A stretch of 64,000 bases of DNA from contig NZ_LN811365.1 of the NCBI RefSeq assembly GCF_001006805.1, positions 21,736 to 85,735 of the forward strand, given 5' to 3'. Origin of the DNA: Microvirga massiliensis (GTDB lineage: Bacteria > Pseudomonadota > Alphaproteobacteria > Rhizobiales > Beijerinckiaceae). Below, piece after piece: positions 60,055-64,000 of this stretch; within the stretch, counting starts at the first letter, position 1; every line of letters begins with the position of its first letter. The position numbers and the translations under genes were made by a program. The notes under the pieces are model-generated. The model was not told where the DNA came from. It saw only the letters and a list, made by a program, of their open reading frames with translations, and searched no databases.

Positions 60055-61875
60055 ATGGGTCTTCTCACCTCCCTGAGCACGGCGATGTCCGGCCTGCGCA
60101 CGACACAGGCCAGCATCGACCTCGTCGCCACGAACGTCGCGAACGCAAATTCGGTTGGCTACAACCGGCGGGTCATGTCTCCGATCCAGCAGGTGGCCGG
60201 AGACCGGACGATCGGCGTCCGATCGGGCGAGGTGGAGCGCCTGCTCGACATTGTGGCGCAACGGCAGCTTCGGCTCGAGACTGCGGGGGCGGCCTACACG
60301 GGCTTCCTCGCGCAATACACGTCCCAAGTCGACAAGATGTTCGGAACACCGGGTGACGCCGGCGCGCTGGACACGAGCTTCAACGACTTTACGAAAGCGC
60401 TCCAGGCACTGCTCTCGGATCCCGGCAACGACTCCGTCCGCTCCTCGGTGCTCGATGCTGCCGGCACGCTGGCAACACGGATCGGGCAGATTTCGGAAAA
60501 CATCCAGGCTCTCAGAAGCCAAGCCGAGGCGCGGATCGATCTGGCCGTCGACCGGGCCAACGAACTCCTGAGGGGGATCGCTGATCTCAACACCCGGATC
60601 GTAGGCGATCAGACCACGCGGGACCCGGCGCTCCTCGACGAGCGCGATCGCATGATCGACGAACTGTCCCAGTATATGGACATCCACACGGTCCAGAACG
60701 GAAACGGCTCGGTCAGCCTGATGACGGCCGGTGGCCTGACGCTGTTCAACGGCATCGCACCCGTGACCCTGTCGTTCGACGCGCGTGCGGCGCTTTCGCC
60801 CCAATCGCTCTATTCCACGGATCCGAAGGCACGGGGCGTCGGCACCATCTTCGCGACGTCACCGAATGGCGCTACGATGGATGTTGTCGCCAACCAGATG
60901 ATCCGGTCCGGGGAGATCGCGGCGGCGCTCGAGATGCGGGACGACATCCTTGTTCAGGCGCAGCGCCAGCTCGACGAGCTGGCGGCTGGTCTGTCACGGG
61001 CGATGTCGGATCGGCCCGTTAAGCCAGAAAACGGCGTGATCGACCTCACTGGTTGGCAGCCCGGCAACACGCTGACGATCGACTACACGGACGGTACCGG
61101 CACTGCACAGCGGGTCGTGCTCCTCGCGACCAACGGTGCTGCACTGACAATCGACAAGGCTGAGTTCGGCGGACCGAATACGCGAGTTATTCATTTCGAC
61201 CTCAGCGTTGGGTTTGTCGCTGCTGTCGGCGAGGTAAACACGAAATTGGGAATCCCGGGTGTTTCACTCGCTCATGACGGCGGATCAGAGCTCCGGATCG
61301 ACGATATTGCTTCAACTATCAAAGCAGTGTCCGGCGTCGTAACCGAAACATTGCTCACGGGCGGCTCTGCTCACCTCCCTCTCTTCGTGGATTCGGGCTA
61401 CGGTGGACTGTTCACGGGCTCGTTCGAAGGCTCCTCGCACCTGACGGGGCTTGCCCAGCGCCTCGCAGTGAACCCGGAGCTGATCGCCGATAAGCAACAC
61501 CTCGTGGTGTTCGACGCATCCACGCCCCAAGGCGACACGGTCAGGCCGCAACTTCTCCTCGACAGCCTGACCCGGAACGTTCGTTCTTTTTCGCCACTGA
61601 GTGGCCTGAACGGCGACGCGCCCTCCACGACAACGGTCGCCGATTTCGCGCGGCGCATCATCGAAGCTCAGGGCGCCTCCGCCGAGGCGGCTGCCCGGCT
61701 GCACAGCGGCCAGAGCGTCGCGCTTGCAGCCATCGAGAGCCGCTTCTCGGAAACGGGCTCCGTGAACATCGACCAGGAAATGGCGCATCTCGTGCAGCTT
61801 CAGACGGCCTATGGCGCCAACGCCCGCGTGATGAGCGCCGTGCGCGAGATGCTCGATCTGCTCATGCGAATGTAA
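60055..61875 (+). CDS. flgK: Flagellar hook-associated protein 1
   Basis: A 606-residue protein with the FlgK N-terminus LLTSLSTAMSGLRTTQASID and VATNVANANSVGYNRR, the LRSQAEARIDLAVDRANELL and DERDRMIDELSQ segments, and the C-terminus ESRFSETGSVNIDQEMAHLV, QLQTAYGANARV. It joins hook and filament. Bases about 61130-61380, in the predicted exposed domain, read as less GC-ended than the flanks. The next gene starts 9 bp later. Confidence 0.94.
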   Translation: MGLLTSLSTAMSGLRTTQASIDLVATNVANANSVGYNRRVMSPIQQVAGDRTIGVRSGEVERLLDIVAQRQLRLETAGAAYTGFLAQYTSQVDKMFGTPGDAGALDTSFNDFTKALQALLSDPGNDSVRSSVLDAAGTLATRIGQISENIQALRSQAEARIDLAVDRANELLRGIADLNTRIVGDQTTRDPALLDERDRMIDELSQYMDIHTVQNGNGSVSLMTAGGLTLFNGIAPVTLSFDARAALSPQSLYSTDPKARGVGTIFATSPNGATMDVVANQMIRSGEIAAALEMRDDILVQAQRQLDELAAGLSRAMSDRPVKPENGVIDLTGWQPGNTLTIDYTDGTGTAQRVVLLATNGAALTIDKAEFGGPNTRVIHFDLSVGFVAAVGEVNTKLGIPGVSLAHDGGSELRIDDIASTIKAVSGVVTETLLTGGSAHLPLFVDSGYGGLFTGSFEGSSHLTGLAQRLAVNPELIADKQHLVVFDASTPQGDTVRPQLLLDSLTRNVRSFSPLSGLNGDAPSTTTVADFARRIIEAQGASAEAAARLHSGQSVALAAIESRFSETGSVNIDQEMAHLVQLQTAYGANARVMSAVREMLDLLMRM

Positions 61876-61884
61876 GGACCTGCC

Positions 61885-63387
61885 ATGACCCTTTCGACCT
61901 ATGGTCTCGGAGCCTATGGCCGCAGCCCGGCGGAAGCCCTCGTTCGGGCGCGGCGCGATCTGACGGAGTTGCAGCGCCGGATGGTGACGGGGATGCGCTC
62001 CGACACCTATGGCGGGCTCGGCATCGACCGGCGCGCGAGTCTCGATGCCCGCGGAAAGCTGTCCGCGATCGAAGGGTTCATGAGCACCATCGGCACGGCC
62101 GATCTGCGCGTGAAGATGATGGTCCAGAACCTGGAGCAGCTCGCGAAGCTCGGCAACGAGACGAAATCCGACATCATGCTCACGCAGTTCGAGCTTCTGG
62201 GCGACGGGCGCACCTTCACGCAGAAGAATGCCGAGGCTCGGCTCAAGGAGGCAATCGATCTCCTGAACGCCGACATGGCCGGACGGCGCCTCTTCAGCGG
62301 ACGTGCGGTCGATAAGAATCCAGTCGTCAGCTACGACCTCATCATGGATGGCGATGGGACCCGAGCTGGACTCCGTCAGATGATCCAGGAGCGCAAAGAC
62401 GCAGAACTCGGGGCGCCCGGGCCCGACGGTCTCCGCCTCGGCCGGTTGTCCCTGTCTCCAACGTCGAATTCGCTGACGCTCAGCGGCGAGGTATCTGATC
62501 CTCCATCCGGGTTTCGTGTTGCGAATGTTCAGGCCACCAGCGGGTCAATGTCGGCAAGCTTTACCGGTGGACCGCCAACATCAACTCCTGGCTCTGCAAC
62601 GATAACCCTCACCGACCAACTAAGAGACGGCGACACAATCAAGATCACTCTATTAGATCCTGATGATGTGCCTCACGTAGTCACGCTGAAGGCTAGTGCG
62701 CTCCCGCCGCCAGAGGGCAGCAGGGGGATGTTCCAGATCGGTAGCTCCATCACCGAAACTCTTGGAAAGATAGTGGAGGAGCTTTCGACGGCGATAGCCG
62801 AAAAGGCCGACGTAGTGCTCGGCGCGTATGCTGCGGTCGCGGCTGCGGAGGAGTTCTTCTTTGCACCCGACCTGATGCCAGACGGTACTCCCACGCCTCC
62901 GCCGGCCGGCATTGTGATCTGGTACGAAGGTGATTCTGACCCAACCATCGCTGCCCGAGCCACTGCGCCGGTGCGCACGGACCACACGCAGGTCGTGGGG
63001 ACAGGTGCGCGAGCCAACGAAGACGGGATCCGCCACCTTCTCGCCCAATGGGGTGCTCTCGCCGCCGACACCTTCAAGGACACCCCCGCTGATGCGCTGC
63101 GCTACAAAGCACTGACCGAAAAGGTGTTCGATCGCCTTTCTGACAAGCCGTCGAATCCGAAGATCAGCGACATTGCAGCCGAGCTCGCAACTGCCGCGAA
63201 CACGATGAAGTCTGCGAAGGAACGGCATCTCTCCACGAAAGCACTCATGTTGGACGTTCTGGAGAATGTCGAGCAGGTGAGTGACGAAGAGACGGCCGTC
63301 GCCATCATGTCGCTTCAGACCCGCCTTCAGGCGAGCTACGAGACGACATCGATCCTGTCGCGGCTGACGCTGGTGAATTACCTGTAA
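61885..63387 (+). CDS. flgL: Flagellin/FlgL-family hook-associated protein 3
   Basis: A 500-residue protein. The N-terminal D0/D1 (YGRSPAEALVRARRDLTELQ, RRMVTGMRSDTYGGLG) and C-terminal D1/D0 (NVEQVSDEETAVAIMSLQTR, LQASYETTSILSRLTLVNYL) match the FlgL/flagellin fold. FlgL is usually 300-350 residues; about 150-300 residues in the middle (62440-62990) are extra, of lower GC look. Being third after flgE and flgK it is called FlgL rather than flagellin. Confidence 0.88.
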   Translation: MTLSTYGLGAYGRSPAEALVRARRDLTELQRRMVTGMRSDTYGGLGIDRRASLDARGKLSAIEGFMSTIGTADLRVKMMVQNLEQLAKLGNETKSDIMLTQFELLGDGRTFTQKNAEARLKEAIDLLNADMAGRRLFSGRAVDKNPVVSYDLIMDGDGTRAGLRQMIQERKDAELGAPGPDGLRLGRLSLSPTSNSLTLSGEVSDPPSGFRVANVQATSGSMSASFTGGPPTSTPGSATITLTDQLRDGDTIKITLLDPDDVPHVVTLKASALPPPEGSRGMFQIGSSITETLGKIVEELSTAIAEKADVVLGAYAAVAAAEEFFFAPDLMPDGTPTPPPAGIVIWYEGDSDPTIAARATAPVRTDHTQVVGTGARANEDGIRHLLAQWGALAADTFKDTPADALRYKALTEKVFDRLSDKPSNPKISDIAAELATAANTMKSAKERHLSTKALMLDVLENVEQVSDEETAVAIMSLQTRLQASYETTSILSRLTLVNYL

Positions 63388-63436
63388 GTGCTGCACAACG
63401 TGCAAGATAGGTGAGGGCAGAGCTGCCACCTTTGCT

Positions 63437-63800
63437 TGAGGCGTCGGCGCTGCCACCCTCACCCGGCTGCTGCGCAGCCGACCTCTCCCGTCGAGGGAGA
63501 GGTGATGTGCGCGCCGCTGCTTCGCCTCTCCCCCGGAGGGAGAAGTCGCCCCGAAGGGGCGGGTGAGGGGGGCAGCGCTAACGCCGCAAATGCAAGCACC
63601 CGCCTGGATTTCCCCCGCATGACCGAAGGCCGCCTGCGCCGCTTTGCGCGGGCGATGCGGCACGAAGGTACCGATGCGGAGAAACTGGGATTGGACTGGT
63701 CGATCTGAGCGGGTTGTGTTCGCAGTGCTCGAAAGATTGGCGCTGCCCTCCTCACCCGGACGCTGCGCGTCCGACCTCTCCCTCCGGGGGAGAGGTGAAG
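63437..63800. repeat. Dispersed GC-rich hairpin repeats after flgL
   Basis: Two related elements lie in the 613-bp stretch after flgL. The first (about 63453-63570) begins CCCTCACCCG and ends CGGGTGAGGG, with internal hairpins (GCTGCTGCGCAGC; CTCTCCC with GGGAGAG). The second (about 63742-63800) repeats CCTCACCCGGACGCTGCGCG with CTCTCCC and GGGAGAGGTG. No gene is supported in 63388-63825. Confidence 0.7.
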
Positions 63801-63825
63801 ACGGCGCAGTGCCCGCATTAGTTTT

Positions 63826-64000
63826 GGGTTCGTTCTGCCAAATCGAGAGATCGGTTTCGGAAGTGGAATTCTGGACCTCGTCGAGGAGGCGGATCGCCTT
63901 TTTGCGGCGGGAGAGGGCGCGGCGCTCGTAGCGGTCGAGCGTGGCGAGCTGGTCCCAGTCGCATTCGTGCTGACCCGCGAGCAGCAGCGTCCTGGCGTGA
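63826..64000 (-). CDS. C-terminal fragment of a short Hyphomicrobiales hypothetical protein (partial)
   Basis: On the minus strand the frame running in from the window edge reads TLLLAGQHECDWDQLATLDR then YERRALSRRKKAIRLLDEVQ. This resembles short conserved proteins often found next to repeats in this order. The frame does not stop here but runs on through the GC-rich repeats to 62653, antisense to flgL, so the natural end may have been lost or displaced by repeat insertion. The N-terminus is outside the window. Function is unknown. Confidence 0.35.

Noticed and set aside
62653..63663. Minus-strand frame of 336 codons running antisense to flgL and into the repeats
   Set aside because: It is mostly opposite the conserved flgL C-terminus and GC-rich hairpins, with no domain likeness.
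1..64000. tRNA or rRNA genes
   Set aside because: No cloverleaf with TTCGA-type T-loop and matched acceptor arms, and no rRNA stretches, were recognised in intergenic sequence by eye; a covariance search would be needed to exclude them fully.

Overview
The window reads as a chromosomal stretch of a GC-rich alphaproteobacterium of the order Hyphomicrobiales (Rhizobiales), perhaps near Microvirga, Methylobacterium or Bosea. This placement is inferred from gene content: a giant GPR/RgsE-type polar-growth protein, a plcP-agt lipid-remodelling pair, a YcjX/YcjF pair, a PuuD-type urate oxidase, and dispersed 'GCGAAGCAATC' repeats common in this order. No rRNA, tRNA, CRISPR array, transposase or phage gene was seen.

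Layout. 1-7.5 kb: two translationally coupled hybrid histidine kinases, the first with a long array of near-identical HAMP repeats and cut by the window edge. 7.6-10.3 kb: a glutathione S-transferase-like protein and a metal P1B-ATPase with unusual motifs. 10.6-16.0 kb (minus): an oligopeptide ABC importer with a hairpin between the binding-protein gene and the permease genes. 16.3-21.3 kb: urate breakdown (puuD, uraH and a puuE-uraD fusion), interrupted by an HtrA-like protease gene and flanked by a GlcG-like gene. 21.3-24.4 kb: rhodanese, cytochrome c', di-haem cytochrome c and a metallo-beta-lactamase-fold hydrolase. 24.6-28.8 kb (minus): a TPP riboswitch followed by thiM-thiE-thiD, a TRAP solute-binding protein gene overlapping thiD, and an XRE-cupin regulator. 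28.8-35.3 kb: DMT exporter, plcP-agt, an unrecognised coiled-coil protein, an MFS transporter and a dipeptide epimerase. 35.3-39.6 kb: a four-gene Mla-type lipid transporter. 40-46.6 kb: the 2209-residue GPR-like protein. 46.9-58.5 kb: ferredoxin, MFS, Usp, a vWA protein, a Kef-type antiporter, a PLP lyase, MoxR ATPase, a SixA-like phosphatase and YcjX/YcjF. 58.5-63.4 kb: flgE-flgK-flgL behind a sigma-54 promoter.

How the genes work together. PuuD, UraH and the PuuE-UraD fusion account for urate to allantoate. ThiM, ThiE and ThiD salvage thiazole and pyrimidine into thiamine phosphate under TPP control. PlcP and Agt would strip phospholipid headgroups and glycosylate the resulting diacylglycerol. 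MlaE/F/D plus the lipoprotein would move phospholipid between the membranes, while GPR organises the growing pole. Three dispersed-repeat clusters sit between operons, and a second repeat family brackets the flagellar operon.

The most notable observations are the TRAP binding protein apparently embedded in a TPP-riboswitch operon, the sigma-54 promoter with an upstream palindrome before flgE, the HAMP array with signs of recent sequence homogenisation, the bifunctional PuuE-UraD protein, and the separated MoxR/vWA partners. All statements on homology come from reading the translated sequence, without database searches.
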